64,000 nucleotides of DNA from Chrysemys picta bellii (GCF_011386835.1 NC_088797.1:62397587-62461586); one strand, 5' to 3'. Positions 46,892 through 59,890 are shown, numbered from the stretch's first letter. Made by a program: numbers and translations. Notes: generated by a model from the letters alone, not told the origin.

Positions 46892-47288
46892 CAGGGCCGG
46901 TGCTACCATTAAGGCGAACTAGGCGGTTGCCTTGGGCGCCAAGATTTGGGGGCACCAAAAAGCAGTGCCCCCAATTTTTTTTTACAGCGTTCCTCCCTGA
47001 GCGCGTGGTCGCCACTCCACTTCTCCCGCCTCCCAGGCTTGCAGTGCCAATCAGCTGTTTGGTGCCACAAGCCTGGGAGGGGAGGAGAATTAGAGCGGGG
47101 GCAGTGTGCTCGGGGAGGAGGTGGAGCAGAGTTGAGCTGGGGTGGGGAGCTGCCGCACGGCTCCCTGGGGGGGAGCTGCCGCGGGGGGGGGGGGCGCCTT
47201 AGGGCGGGGAGCTGCCGCAGGACTGGGGGGGCAGGAGCGCAAGGTGGAAGTTTCGCCTAGGGCGTGAAACTTCCTTGCACTGGCCCTG
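46892..47288. mobile_element. Inner hAT element, 397 bp, nested in the outer one
   Basis: Ends CAGGGCCGGTGC and GCACTGGCCCTG. Flanks CTGGCAAC (46884-46891) and CTGGCAAT (47289-47296) match 7 of 8. The insertion lies within the right terminal repeat of the outer element, splitting it. Body includes poly-T and poly-G runs. Confidence 0.86.
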
Positions 47289-49025
47289 CTGGCAATCCTA
47301 GTCACCCCTCAGTCTTCTTTTGGATGAGCTCCTTAAGTCTCTCGCTCTCAGGTATGTTATCCGCCCCTTTACCCATTTTTCAACACCCTTTTTAAAATGT
47401 GGACACCAAAACCGAATACAGTATTTCAGTCTTACCAATTGCACTTGCTTTTTTTGCAGCCATATCACATTGGTGGCTCATCATCATCTTATGAGGACCT
47501 GCACACCGAGGTCTCGCTCCTCCTCTGTCATTTCCAACCAATAGACCCCAAACTTGTAGCAGAAATTCTTATTATTAAACTCTAGATGCATGACCTTGCA
47601 CTTTGTACTATTGCATTTCATCTCATTTCTGTCATTCCAGTCTTCAAGATCAGCCAGATCTTCCTGTATAACATTCTGATCATCTCCTTTGTATTGACGA
47701 TGCATCCCAACTTTGCAGCATCAGCAAATTTTATTAGCATACTCCTGCTTTGTGCGAAGGGCATTAATAAGAAGATTGAATAAGATTGGTCCCAAGACCA
47801 ATCTGTGAGGAACTCCCCTAGGTTTCTTTGACAAGACCTATTTTCCATAAAGCCATATTGACTGGCATTCATTATATCCCCATCCTTTAATTCTTTATCC
47901 ACTGAATCCCATATCAGTTCTTCAATTATTTTGCCCAGGATTGATTTCAGGCTAACCGACCTATAGCTACCCAGGTCATCTTGCTTGCCCTTTTTGAAGA
48001 GTGGCATGTTAGCACTCTTCCAGTCTTCTTCAATTTCCCTGGTCTTCCAATATTTATTAAAAATTAACAGCACTAGGCCAAAGATCTCTTCAGCCAACTC
48101 TTTTAGGATTCTTGGGTGCAAGTTATCTGTGCTTGATGATTTGAAAATGATTATCCCTTTCTCTTACATCCTCTTCATTTACTAACGACCTGGAAAGTAC
48201 TTCATTATCCTTATATACTATGAGAACATCATCCTACTTCTTTCCAAATACAGACAAGCAATGTTTATTGAACACTCCCGCATCATTATTCATAATTTTA
48301 CCATGTAGTAATGGACCTATACCATTGTTAGGATTTATTTTTTTCCTCATAGACTTAAAAAACTCCTTATTGTCCTTAGCCCTCCGAGCCATGGATTTTT
48401 CCCAGATGTCTTTTGCTTCCCTTATCAGTTTTCTGCACTTCATAACTTCTAATTTATATTGATTGCTAGCTATTCCCAGTGGTTGCATATTGCTTTTTTA
48501 GTTCTAGATAGCTGTACTGCAGGGTCTGTACTGCCCATGGTGCACTGGTATGTAGGAAGGAAATGCTGGGAAGGAATCAAAATTCTAAAGCATCGAGTGT
48601 AACTCTAGCTATTAAGAGTTCAAGTCTAGCAGATCCTTGGTGGCCTGGGACTGCCATCTCTAGCAGGGTCAGTGTCAAAAGGATTATTTCACTGTCTAAA
48701 GGCCCAGTGAAAACAGGACTTCTCTCCAAAACCTCCCAGCCAGAGGGGCTGTACTCAGCCTTAACACCAGATGCTGCAGAGTCAGAGGAATAGGAGTTTT
48801 CCAGACATGGCCACTCCTCAGGCTGTGAGGGTAACGCCAGGTTCATGGGGGGAAACAGCTCAGAGCAGTGATAAAAGGCCCTGCTGGGGGGCAGGGACAC
48901 AAATGGGGCAGCAGAGCCGTCAGGTGCCACCTGGTCCTGCAAGATGCTGTGGGGTTTGAGAGCCCGCAGCATCTCATAGGAGATGCTCAACACCTCACAG
49001 GGTCCGTCCCTCACTGATGCTGTCC

Positions 49026-49330
49026 TGACCCACCCTCCCTCCATATCTCTCTGCCTCCTCCCCCTGCTTTGCCTCTTGCCTCCTCACAGTCTCTCCCCTC
49101 CCCCATTCACCCAAACTCCCCCTGTTCTGCTTCTCCTTCTCCCTTCACCTCTTCTGCCCTGTACACCTCTCCATTCTCCCCTTCACTCCTTTTCCCCTCT
49201 CCCTCTCCTCCCTGCCCTGTCCTGCTCTATTGCTCCTTTTCCCTCTTTCGCCTGGTCCTGCGCCTTTCACTCCTCTTCTGCACCTCCCCATCCTGGAGTC
49301 TGTCAGACACCCACCGCCGCATTGTCTCTC
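49026..49330. repeat. Polypyrimidine tract on +
   Basis: About 300 bases that are mostly C and T (CTCCTCCCCCTGC, TCTCCCCTCCCCC, CCTCTCCCTCTCCTCCCTGC). The long open frames over it are simple-composition artefacts. Confidence 0.6.
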
Positions 49331-50781
49331 TTCCCCCAATGACCCAAACTCCACTGGTGGCAGTAGACTGGGCCCTTCACGGTGTGGCAGGCACATGCAG
49401 GTAGAGTTGCTGTCCTTGGCCAAGAACAGTCTGACTCCTGATCGGATTCTGCCAACTACATCCCATTTGGCTCAGTGCAATGACCCTGCACCTACAGCAT
49501 GGGCCCATCTGTCCACATGGCCAACTTCTGTTGTGAAGGAGGAGCTTTCCACCCACTGTTCCATCCAATCTTTGGGAGTCCCCCCATCCTACCAGAGCAT
49601 CACTCCATGCACAGCTTGAGCATCAGACCTTCTCAGCTTCTCCATGGCGTGCTCACAGTCCCTGTGAGAAAACAGTTTTCAAACCCTCCTATGCCAATCC
49701 AGCATTAAGGCTGTGCAGACAAATACATGTCAGGAGTCACCAAAGTTAAAACAGCTGGAACACGGTTCCATTGGCCACACTGCACCACTAGAACTGTCTT
49801 TTTCTTACTAAATGTGCTGCTTTAGGTATTTTTGTTGAGGAGCTAAATGTCCAGCATAAAATATATAGGATGCAAAATACGGGCAAGTTGACAGTATTGT
49901 AAAAATCGTCACTTCTGAGTGTTTTATATCATTTCATTTAAAGAAATGAAGGGAAAAAAGGGAACTTGCTTGTACATTGAGATAGCGATTCTAAACACGT
50001 GCTTAACTTTAAGCATAATTTAAGCGTAGTTGTTCGGGGTGCTTAAATTTAAGCCTATGCTAATGTGCCCTGCTGAGTCAGGATCGTGGTTGTGATATGG
50101 GAGCCAGAAAAAACATAGCTGGCGTTTTAGAGCCCAAAGAGATTTTGCAGGGTTAGTAGTTACAAACTGCTTCGTACTTGTAAAAAAGGCACATCTAATA
50201 TAGACGTCGCAGAGGGGCAATAAGCTAAGACCCCACAATGCAATTTGCACAGTCAAGCTTCATTGTCCAACCACACTTATGGGGTCATCCAGATGATCCC
50301 AATGAAACTTTGGAAGGTTACACTTCATTTAGGTGTATGGAGTAAGTCCCCATCTTCGTTGCTGCTTCATTTTCTGCAAAGCAGGGCTAACAGGATGACA
50401 GCAACATATCCATTTACATTGTCTTCACAATGGAAAAAATCCTTTTTGTTTTAGTGGAAGCTCAGAATTTGCAGTGGCTGGCAGAATTCTGGAGTAATGA
50501 GAGGAAGGCACTCGCATTAAGGGATTTTTTTTTTTCATATCCACAACTTCTATCTGATATCTCTGATATCAAGGGGATTCTGTTGTGTGAATTTCAATGA
50601 GACATTTTAGTGGTTCCGCCCCCCCCCGGCCCTGTTTTTCAACAGGGCTGGTAAAAAAAAAAATCCATTATAACTTTTCTTCAGTGGAAAATTGGGGTTT
50701 TGACAAACCAAAAATTTTTGTGGAGTGTCGGCTTTCCTTGAAAATTTTTGATTTTTCATTCTCATTTTCAGCCAAAAATCA

Positions 50782-51030
50782 AAATAATAAATAATAATAA
50801 TAATAATAATAATAGTTATACAGGTTATCAACAAAAAGGAAAATGTTCCATGAATTCCCACCCCCACCCCATTTTCCACACAGTTCTAGAGCTCATTATA
50901 TTTTTTTGAATTTCAACAATATTTCTAAACCTCAAATTTCAACCAAAAAATCAAATTCGCTCCTATTTTTCAACCAAATATTATTAATATTATTAATTAT
51001 TAAATATTATTAATATTATTATTATTAATG
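50782..51030. repeat. ATT/TAA-rich simple repeats
   Basis: A run of AATAAT units at 50782-50816 and a TATTATTAA-rich block at 50980-51030, with AT-rich DNA between. Confidence 0.65.
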
Positions 51031-53249
51031 ATATGAATATACCTACCAGCCGCAATCAGGGATCTTGCCCAGTCGTGTTAGGTGCTGCATGTTATATAGA
51101 AGCGATACATGTGATGTGTGTGATATGGAAGAGAAGTTTGGGATTAAAATACCCTATTGATCCCCATTCTTTGTGTCACTCAAGTTCTTTGGCAGTTGCT
51201 TGTGGTCTGAACAAGGGACCAACTGAGGGAATCAGGAGGAGAGATCCCAGAGGCTGTGTCTGCCTTCTTTGAAAGCATCAGGGTACCCAGCTGTGTCTCT
51301 CTGCTCCGTTCTCACCGCTCCCACTCCCCACAAGCCAGGGAAGCTAATTGCATGGCTAAGCACAAGAGCCAGGGAGAGGTCTGATTGATTAGAGGCCCTG
51401 GCCTTGCTTGCAGATAGCCCTGCTAACAGAAAGCACAGGAAGGGTTTTCTCCTCCAGAGGAGTCCAGTGGGAATGTTCCAGCCTTGCCTTTGCCAGTGTA
51501 AATCTGCAACATTTTGGGGGTGGGAAAAATGGCCCTGCAGGCCATGTCATAAAACCTGACTGTCGACCCAATGAAACCCGCCTCTCTCCACGGGGTCACT
51601 TCATACAAGAGGGGCCTCACTCCACACTCAGTGCCTGAGACTGCACAAGGAGAGGGCTCCTTATTGCCTGACCCCTCCATGGGGGGGGGTGAGGTCTGAG
51701 TCTAGGAGAAAGCCCCCTGGCTCTCCAAAGACTGCCTCATGCGAGAAGGCTACGTGGAGGGTCTGACAGTGGGGTGGCGCCTGGAGCAAGCCAGATGCAT
51801 TGCTGTGCACCAACCCCCCACTCTTTCTCAGGTCTCTGGGAGGCCTCCTAACCTGTCCTGCTCCATATAGGTAAGCCTGAGTGCGAAGTGAAGGCCTTTA
51901 ACCACCCACAGGAAGGGACAAAAACGGCCTCTGATCAGGAGCAGGCGCTTTGCTCTTTTGGCTCCTGTTGCAGAGCAAGGTGGGTCTCTCTGATTCCAGT
52001 GCTAAGATGAAGCTGAACCAAACTGGGGAGGATCCCAAAGCTCTGCAGCTGCTATGGAAATCACATTCACACACATAGATAGGGGAGACCTTTATATTCA
52101 CAAGCTTCAATTTGGAGGGACATCGTCAAGTTACAAACTATGTAATCAGAGTGCTATAAAACTCAAGGGTCTTGATGCAGAAGTTAGGGCCTTGGATACA
52201 GTGTGCATCATGTTATTATGACAGGTGTGAGCTCGTGGCGCTTTTACAAGTTCTTTTTCTTAGCATTTCTTCAAAGACTAAAAACTTGCTTACATTCTGT
52301 GTTGTTAGTTATGTTGCTGCACATTCTTCTGGGGGGGAACGTTAGTCATCAATGGGCAAGTTTGCACTCTGCCTTTCTCTCTCTGAACGAGAGTCAGTTC
52401 TTGAGGCAGAATTGGGCTTGCTGGGAATTGGGCAGCGGTGGTGGCCTGAGATTCCTGAGCGATGGGATTTCCTGCATGTTGTTTATGGCCGTGTCTGTTC
52501 CAGGACTGGTGTCTACACTGTAAATTAAGCAAGTTACCACAGGAATATTCCTAGACTCTATATCATTGATTTCTTCTCCACTGGGAAACTGACCTGCAAG
52601 ACCCTGGATATCTTCTCCCACGCAGCAGAGGGGCAACACTGGTGTCAATAACAGGTCACTAGTGTTGGAAACAGGTATCAAAAGAGTCCAAAGGAAACTT
52701 ACTTTGGGGTGTAAAATACCTCATCCACCAGGAATTGGGCAGCAGCAATTGCCATGCTTTCTGACAAAAGCCTCTGCAGAAAAGGAGTAATTAGGAGCTC
52801 TCATGTCAGTTTCAAACCTCTCTCCTTTGCATTAGCTGGTGATGAATTTTGCATGGCTGAGTTATGCTTTGCTAGGCTGCAGCTGTTTATTTTGAAATCT
52901 CTTTCTGTGCTACAGGGAATTTACAAGGCAGCAATATTTCTCCTTTATAGCACTTCCTTCATTCACATTCCTTCGTCTGGTCAGTCACGGGGGCAGGGCC
53001 GGCAAGGAGAGGTCAAGGGTCGCTAGAGGATTGGAATGAAAACATGTTTTCTCACGCAAAAATAAATAACGGAGAAATATCTCCAATGCAAAGGGGAAAC
53101 AAATTCTGAGCTATCAGCAGAGACCTACCAGAGAGCTACAGGGTGTCCAATCAAGGCACTTAATAGCACTTAGCGACTGACACATATTGTACAAAACATG
53201 TGTATCCTGCCGACTCCCTATTCAGCCTACTTAGGCTTTAATTGTAGAT

Positions 53250-53440
53250 GTTTTCATAGTTTCTAAGGCCACAAGGGATCACTGTGATCATCTAGTCTGA
53301 CCTGTATAACACAGGCCAGAGAACTGCCCCAAAATACTTGCTCTTTGAACCAGAGCAGATCTTTTAGAAAACTTCCAATCTTCCCTTTAAAATTGCCAGT
53401 CATGAAAACAGAGAGGAGCTGAAACCCCACATGCAAGATC
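53250..53440 (-). mobile_element. CR1 LINE 3' fragment
   Basis: TTTCATAGTTTCTAAGGCCA, CTGTGATCATCTAGTCTGAC, AACACAGGCCAGAGAACTGC. 5' truncated. Confidence 0.8.
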
Positions 53441-54846
53441 CAGCTATTCCAGAGCCCAATCTGGACCCATGTCCAGAGCCTAAGTTGGCAAACGGCCCTT
53501 CTCTGTGGGATTAACAATCAGCAGATTTTGAAGCAAAGCCATTGCCCAGTGACGGAGAGCACCATGTGTGCATGGCCCTTCTGGAGAAGGCTGCCTCTGA
53601 AAACAAAATGGGGTAGAATTAGGGACTTCCTTCCCTTTAAAGATCCCGTACTCAGAAAACGGGTCATAACAGATGCATACACCATAATAATGGGCTGAAT
53701 GAACATCTCAGTAGTGAACACTCTTCAACTCAGCCCAAATATCATAACTGGAGCTTGTCTCTGTTTTGTAATTATCTGTGCACCTAAACAGGTGTAGCAA
53801 AGCAGGAATGGGCTGCATTAAGGGCCTATGAGGTGGTTTGAAATAGCTATGCTCCGTGGAATCTCAGGTATGAATTCCAGCAGAATGAGCATTACCCTTC
53901 ACACCTATGAGGTAGATCAACTGACTTGCATGAAGTTGACTGCTTGTGTGCAGTTTGCACCTTCAAACTGAAGTCTTCCCTGTGCTACATGGACTTTAAA
54001 GGTAACTTAGCAGCTTTTGTAGGAGCAGGGGGTCTTTCCCAATAACCTTAGCCATATTTACTCTTCCCCACTATTCTTGCATGATGTGCTCTGCACTGTT
54101 TGTCTTGCTACTGTCCGCCACCCCAGAGATGGCTGCATTTCTGCCTCAGATGATTCCTACAGAGGGAATCTGTAAGGTGCTTCACAATGAATGGTACCAC
54201 CCTTAAAAGGAGCAAAAATGAAAATATATTTGGGATTATTGGCCTCCACATGTGGCTTCTATCATGAACCAACCCAGCCACACGGGAATGATGGCTGCTT
54301 GTCTCAAGCCAACAAACCATGGGATTATAGAAACCTCCTTAAAGCACCCAGGGGTAGGGCCAAATTTAGCACAGATGGAGCAGCAGGGAAAGCCACAGTG
54401 GGGTGTCAGCTGGCCAGAAAACCCTTGTCAGCAGCAAAGCAGTGCAACTTGCACAGATTTAGCATTCAGTGGCTCCAAGATCCTTGGATCTTCTTTGGGT
54501 CTCTCCAATCCAGATGCTGTGTTTCTGCACAAGAACTTCTGTGTATCACTAGTGTACAGCTCACCCTGAGTCCCTCACTGGCAGCAGGCACTGAACCTGA
54601 GACCTCTGGGCACGCGTCACTACTGTCTGAATTAAGAGACCCACCTCTGTTCACCCAGGCTGTAGCAGGCTCCCTTCTAGGTGTGGCTCACGGCCACTAG
54701 AGGGATACAGAGCACCACATGGAGTGGGCGTGGCTTATGCTGGTGTGCACGTTGGCTTCCCTACACTCCTGCGCAGCATTCACAGATGAACTGCTCTAGA
54801 GCGGGGTGGACACTCCCAAAGAATAGTACAGTATAAATCACAAGCT

Positions 54847-54945
54847 GCAAGGGGGAGATTTTCAAAGGCACAACGGAAAGTTAGGACCTGAATGCCCACT
54901 GACTGTCATAAGCGCTGTCTGTCCCTTTGAAAACTGACCCCTAAA
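54847..54945. repeat. Palindromic repeat, TTTTCAAAGG family
   Basis: GGGGGAGATTTTCAAAGGCA pairs with CCTTTGAAAACTGACCCCTA. Similar copies at 30756-30850 and 6774-6845, and a partial one at the right edge of the window. Confidence 0.55.
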
Positions 54946-55339
54946 TAATCTGCGTGGTAGTGCATCTGACTCTGCCTGTCATTTGGGGCCTGTCTGAAAA
55001 CCATTTTCAAGTGCTTGGCAAAGCCGTCCCAGCAGGAAGACGCAGAGAAAGCTTTTAAAATTCTAATGGCTGTGGGATATAATTGAGACACAACATTTGT
55101 ACTGTATCAGCATCAGATGGGAACAATCCAGCTCCTACTGAAGTCCAGTGGGAAGATTGTCACTGATTTCCATGGAGCAGGATCGGGCCTGTTTTTACAT
55201 TCCCTTGGCATCTTTGCTAAGTGTTATTTTACAGAAGAAGCATTTGTTTTTACTCCAGATGTTCCACTAACCGCTGGTCAGATTTTGTCTTCTTCCAAAC
55301 TCTCCTATCTATGATCTGCAGCGGTGCAAGGAAAACGTT

Positions 55340-55565
55340 TGAGGGACCAACTTTGATCTCACTTACAACTGTTTTACACTGGGGTAGCTCCACCAATTTC
55401 TTTGGTGTCCCTCCTGATTTACACCAGTGTGAGAGCAGAAGCAGGGACAGTGGGGAAAATCCTGCGGTGTTACAGCGGTGTAAATCCAGAATAGCTCGCT
55501 TGAACTCAAGGGCGTTCACGCTGAATTTGCACATCAACGTAACTGAGAACAGAATTTGGCCTCTA
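55340..55565. repeat. Palindromic repeats, TTTACACCAGTGTAAAT family
   Basis: GATCTCACTTACAACTGTTT and GATTTACACCAGTGTGAGAG flank the left unit; a second unit runs GTTACAGCGGTGTAAATCCA to ACTGAGAACAGAATTTGGCC. Similar copies: 18265-18365, 20130-20260 and 21470-21575. Confidence 0.55.
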
Positions 55566-56894
55566 ATGTTTGGGATAAACTGCTGTGCCCCTGGAAGTTG
55601 GTGACCTTGACATGCGCACTTGTTCAGGAAGGAAAGATCTGCCACGACGCACATGTATAAGTTGCTGTAAATGTTAACCAGACTCCCAGCACCAGTTCCC
55701 AGCTGGTGGCTTCTAGCTGGGTTACACCGCCTCTGAGGTCTGAGCTAGGGAAGCTGGGTGTGTCGATTACAGACCTCTTTCTCCATTTGTATTTATTCAT
55801 GTGGCGCTGCAATGGCCCCCTGTCACTGGGCACTCACTGAAGACACACAGAGGGCCCGATCCTCACCCCATTTACACCAGCACACATCAGGAGACACTCT
55901 GGCAAAGCCACTGGCTGAGATTCTGTGCTGTGGCTCCATCAGCTTTACGTTGCAATGGGCCAGTGCAGCCCCAGGTGTTGCTAAGAGCTGCTTTAATTTA
56001 GGATGCTCCCCTGCCCCAGTCGTCCATGGGCCTCCTGCTGCAGCAGCCAGGAATCCTCACAGCCGTGTGGGCTACAGGAACACCCTGTTCCTAACACCTC
56101 CAAGACGAGAGAGGAGGTCTGGGCAGGGCAGTGACTGCCCTATGCAATGGCCGCACCAGGATCTCATAGCTGGCTAAGGGGCTTTTATGGCCCTGCAGGG
56201 CATACAGGGGCCACCTTGGGGGTAGCGATGGGTTCAGCCAAACTTCAGGCGTTCAGCCTGACTTCCTGAGCCTGCAGGATGTGACTCAAACAGGCATTGT
56301 TTGGGGTAATTAGGGGCTTTTGCTTCAAGGGCTTGATCCTACACATCCTTCGCATGCAGCATCCCAGCTAGGGCTGGGTGAGAGAGGCGGGTGGGATTTT
56401 AATTCTGGGTGGCACAAAAATGAAAAATGGCCCAGAAAATTAAGAACGACAAAAATGATGTGCTCAGCTTCACCCTGGTTCTCTAGACAGGGACAGGAGA
56501 GGAGGGCAGGGCAGAAAGGGGAGCGGAAAATCTGCTGTACACTTTGTAGGACAGAAACCGTTAGCCCAGGAAAAGAGTGCTCATGCAAGCTGCCGTAGTG
56601 CTCACAAGGAATGAGCTGGGCCAATTTCTCATCCCAGCTGGCTCAGGGAAGTCCACTGGGAGGAGTGTTTGGCCTGGTAATTCCAGAGGGGGTAGTGCCC
56701 AAGACCATAGATTCATAGATTCATAGATTCTAGGACTGGAAGGGACCTCGAGAGGTCATCGAGTCCAGTCCCCTGCCCGCATGGCAGGACCAAATACTGT
56801 CTAGACCATCCCTGATAGACATTTATCTAACCTACTCTTAAATATCTCCAGAGATGGAGATTCCACAACCTCCCTAGGCAATTTATTCCAGTGT

Positions 56895-58560
56895 TTAACC
56901 ACCCTGACAAGTTAGGAACTTTTTCCTTATGTCCAACCTAGACCTCCCTTGCTGCAGTTTAAACCCATTGCTTCTTGTTCTATCCTTAGAGGCTAAGGTG
57001 AACAAGTTTTCTCCCTCCTCCTTATGACACCCTTTTAAATACCTGAAAACTGCTATCATGTCCCCTCTCAGTCTTCTCTTTTCCAAACTAAACAAACCCA
57101 ATTCTTTCAGCCTTCCTTCATAGGTCATCTTCTCAAGACCTTTAATCATTCTTGTTGCTCTTCTCTGGACCCTTTCCAATTTCTCCACATCTTTTTTAAA
57201 ATGCGGTGCCCAGAACTGGACACAATACTCCAGCTGAGGCCTAACCAGAGCAGAGTAGAGCGGAAGAATGACTTCTCGTGTCTTGCTCACAACACACCTG
57301 TTAATACATCCCAGAATCATGTTTGCTTTTTTTGCAACAGCATCACACTGTTGACTCATACTTAGCTTGTGGTCCACTATAACCCCTAGATCCCTTTCTG
57401 CCATACTCCTTCCTAGACAGTCTCTTCCCATTCTGTATGTGTGAGACTGATTTTTTCTTCCTAAGTGGAGCACTTTGCATTTGTCTTTGTTAAACTTCAT
57501 CCTGTTTAACTCAGACCATTTCTCCAATTTGTCCAGATCATTTTGAATTATGACCCTGTCCTCCAAAGCAGTTGCAATCCCTCCCAGTTTGGTATCATCC
57601 GCAAACTTAATAAGCGTACTTTCTATGCCAATATCTAAGTCGTTGATGAAGATATTGAACAGAGCCGGTCCCAAAACAGACCCCTGCGGTACCCCACTCG
57701 TTACGCCTTTCCAGCAGGATTGGGAACCATTAATAACAACTCTCTGAGTATGGTTATCCAGCCAGTTATGCACCCACCTTATAGTAGCCCCATCTAAATT
57801 GTATTTGCCTAGTTTATCGATAAGAATATCATGCGAGACCGTATCAAATGCCTTACTAAAGTCTAGGTATACCACATCCACAGCTTCACCCTTATCCACA
57901 AGGCTCGGTATCCTATCAAAGAAAGCTATCAGATTGGTTTGACATGATTTGTTCTTCACAAATCCATGCTGGCTGTTCCCTATCACCTTACCACCTTCCA
58001 AGTGTTTGCAGATGATTTCCTTAATTACTTGCTCCATTATCTTCCCTGGCACAGAAGTTAAACTAACTGGTCTGTAGTTTCCTGGGTTGTTTTTATTTCC
58101 CTTTTTATAGATGGGCACTATATCTGCCCTTTTCCAGTCTTCTGGAATCTCTCCCGTCTCCCATGATTTTCCAAAGATAATAGCTAGAGGCTCAGATACC
58201 TCCTCTATTAGCTCCTTGAGTATTCTAGGATGCATTTCATCAGGCCCTGGTGACTTGCAGGCATCTAACTTTTCTAAGTGATTTTTAACTTGTTCTTTTT
58301 TTATTTTATCTGCTAAACCTACCCCCTTCCCATTAGCATTCACTATGTTAGGCATTCCTTCAGACTTCTCGGTGAAGACCGAAACAAAGAAGTCATTAAG
58401 CATCTCTGCCATTTCCAAGTTTCCTGTTACTGTTTCTCCCTCTTCACTAAGCAGTGGGCCTACCCTGTCTTTGGTCTTCCTCTTGCTTCTAATGTATTGA
58501 TAAAAAGTCTTCTTGTTTCCCTTTATTCCTGTAGCTAGTTTGAGCTCATTTTGTGCCTTT
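56895..58560 (-). pseudogene. CR1 ORF2, reverse transcriptase part
   Basis: A 507-codon open frame from the Met at 58418, with in-frame similarity extending upstream to about 58560 ([22 protein letters not shown]). Numbered from that Met: NYRPVSLTS (114-122), HGFVKNKSC (151-159), YLDFSKAFD (184-192, catalytic Asp185), [10 protein letters not shown] (242-251) and FADD (272-275, Asp274/275). All RT catalytic aspartates are present. It copies LINE RNA into DNA at the nicked target. It is separated from the endonuclease part by one frameshift near 58575-58585, so full ORF2 cannot be made from this copy. The C-terminus ends [10 protein letters not shown]. Confidence 0.93.
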
Positions 58561-59629
58561 GCCTTTCTAATCTTGCCCCTGCATTCTGTGTTGTTTGCCT
58601 ATATTCATCCTTTGTAATCTGTCCTAGTTTCCATTTTTTATATGATTCCTTTTTATTTTTTAGATCATGCAAGATCTCGTGGTTAAGCCAAGGTGGTCTT
58701 TTGCCACATTTTCTATCTTTCCTAACCAGCGGAATAGCTTGCTTTTGGGCCCTTAATAGTGTCCCTTTGAAAAACTGCCAACTCTCCTCAGTTGTTTTTC
58801 TCCTCAGTCTTGATTCCCATGGGACCTTACCTATCAGCTCTCTGAGCTTACCAAAATCTGCCTTCCTGAAATCCATTGTCTCTATTTTGCTGTTCTCCCT
58901 TCTACCCTTCCTTAGAATTGCAAACTCTATGATTTCATGATCACTTTCACCCAGGCTGCCTTCTACTTTCAAATTCTCAACGAGTTCCTCCCTATTTGTT
59001 AAAATCAAGTCTAGAACAGCTTCCCCCCTAGTAGCTTTTTCAACCTTCTGAAATAAAAAGTTGTCTGCAATGCAGTCCAAGAATCTGTTGGATAGTCTGT
59101 GCTCTGCTGTGTTATTTTCCCAACATATATCCGGATAGTTGAAGTTCCCCATCACCACCAAATCTTGGGCTTTGGGTGATTTTGTTAGTTGCTTAAAAAA
59201 AGCCTCATCCACCTCTTCCACCTGGTTAGGTGGCCTGTAGTAGACTCCTAGCATGACATCTCCCTTGTTTTTTACCCCTTTTAGCCTAACCCAGACACTC
59301 TCAACACTTCCGTCTCCTATGTCCATCTCTACCTCAGTCCAAGTGTGTACATTTTTAATATATAAGGCAACACCTCCTCCCTTTTTCCCCTGTCTATCCT
59401 TCCTGTGCAAGCTGTACCCATCCACACCAACATTCCAATCATGTGTATTATCCCACCAAGTTTCAGTGATGCCAACAATGTCATAGTTGTATTTATTTAT
59501 TAGCACTTCCAGTTCTTCCTGCTTATTCCCCATACTTCTCGCATTTGTATATAGGCATCTAAGATACTGGTTTGATCTTTCCTCCCAGTTTTGTCCTGAC
59601 CCTCCTTTCTCTCTGCCAATATAGCCCAC
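58535..59629 (-). pseudogene. CR1 ORF2, AP-type endonuclease part
   Basis: 364 codons from Met 59629. The APE-like endonuclease nicks target DNA. Visible motifs: YTNARS (Asn29), GITETWW (Glu56), YYRPP (130-134), [10 protein letters not shown] (161-170), VLDLILTN (205-212) and SDHE (229-232). The family motif is GDFN; here it is GNFN, so the usual catalytic Asp at 162 is Asn. The frame then shifts and terminates (RHKMSSN, stop) just past the endonuclease, while the neighbouring frame continues into the RT part. Confidence 0.92.
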
Positions 59630-59712
59630 ACTCCCTCTCGTTTCCGACCCATCTCCCCGGTCTCCATTTTCCCCACTTACCTGTGGGCTTTGCTCACCTG
59701 TCCCCGTCGAAC

Positions 59713-59890
59713 CTAGTTTAAAGCCCTCCTCACTAGGTTAGCCAGTCTGTGTCCAAATAGGGTCTTTCCCCTCCTCGAAAGGTGAACGCCATCTCTGCCT
59801 AGCAGTCCTTCCTCAAATAGCATCCCGTGGTCTAGGAAGCCAAAGCCCTCCTGGCGACACCATCTTCGCAGCCAGGATGGTTGCGATGCC
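59713..59890 (-). pseudogene. CR1 ORF1 C-terminal end (esterase-like)
   Basis: Contains WLRRWCRQEGFGFLDHGMLF, then GLLGRDGVHLSRRGKTLF and [13 protein letters not shown]. The DGVHLS motif with the Asp-x-x-His pair matches the C-terminal block of SGNH/GDSL esterase domains known in CR1 ORF1. The remainder of ORF1 is missing because of 5' truncation. Confidence 0.75.

Larger units (their letters stand above)
45985..47300. mobile_element. Outer hAT-like element inserted in CR1 (with inner hAT)
   Basis: Ends TAGGATTGCCA (45985-45995) and TGGCAATCCTA (47290-47300), flanked by the perfect 8-bp duplication GTCACCCC (45977-45984, 47301-47308). The interrupted CR1 text is continuous across it. The body has a G-rich minisatellite (46135-46440). 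46892-47288 is a second element, so the outer element itself is about 0.9 kb. Non-coding. Confidence 0.88.
45655..48530 (-). mobile_element. Older CR1 LINE, split by a hAT insertion
   Basis: The 3' part is at 45655-45984, and the element resumes at 47301 after an insertion. From about 47600 to 48490 the minus strand still translates to CR1 RT pieces, for example [51 protein letters not shown] and SIMARRAKDN-like text. The RT core is internally deleted near 47840 and frameshifted. Clearly older than the 56.7-59.9 kb copy. Confidence 0.8.
56707..59890 (-). mobile_element. Nearly full-length young CR1 LINE
   Basis: Minus-strand order: end of ORF1 (about 59890-59713), endonuclease part of ORF2 (59629-58535), RT part of ORF2 (58560-56895), and a short 3' UTR ending in ATAGATTCATAGATTCATAG on + (the repeated CR1 terminal octamer). 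About 3.2 kb. It is 5' truncated within ORF1; the exact 5' edge is uncertain by tens of bases. The long open frames show it is the youngest CR1 copy here. Confidence 0.92.
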
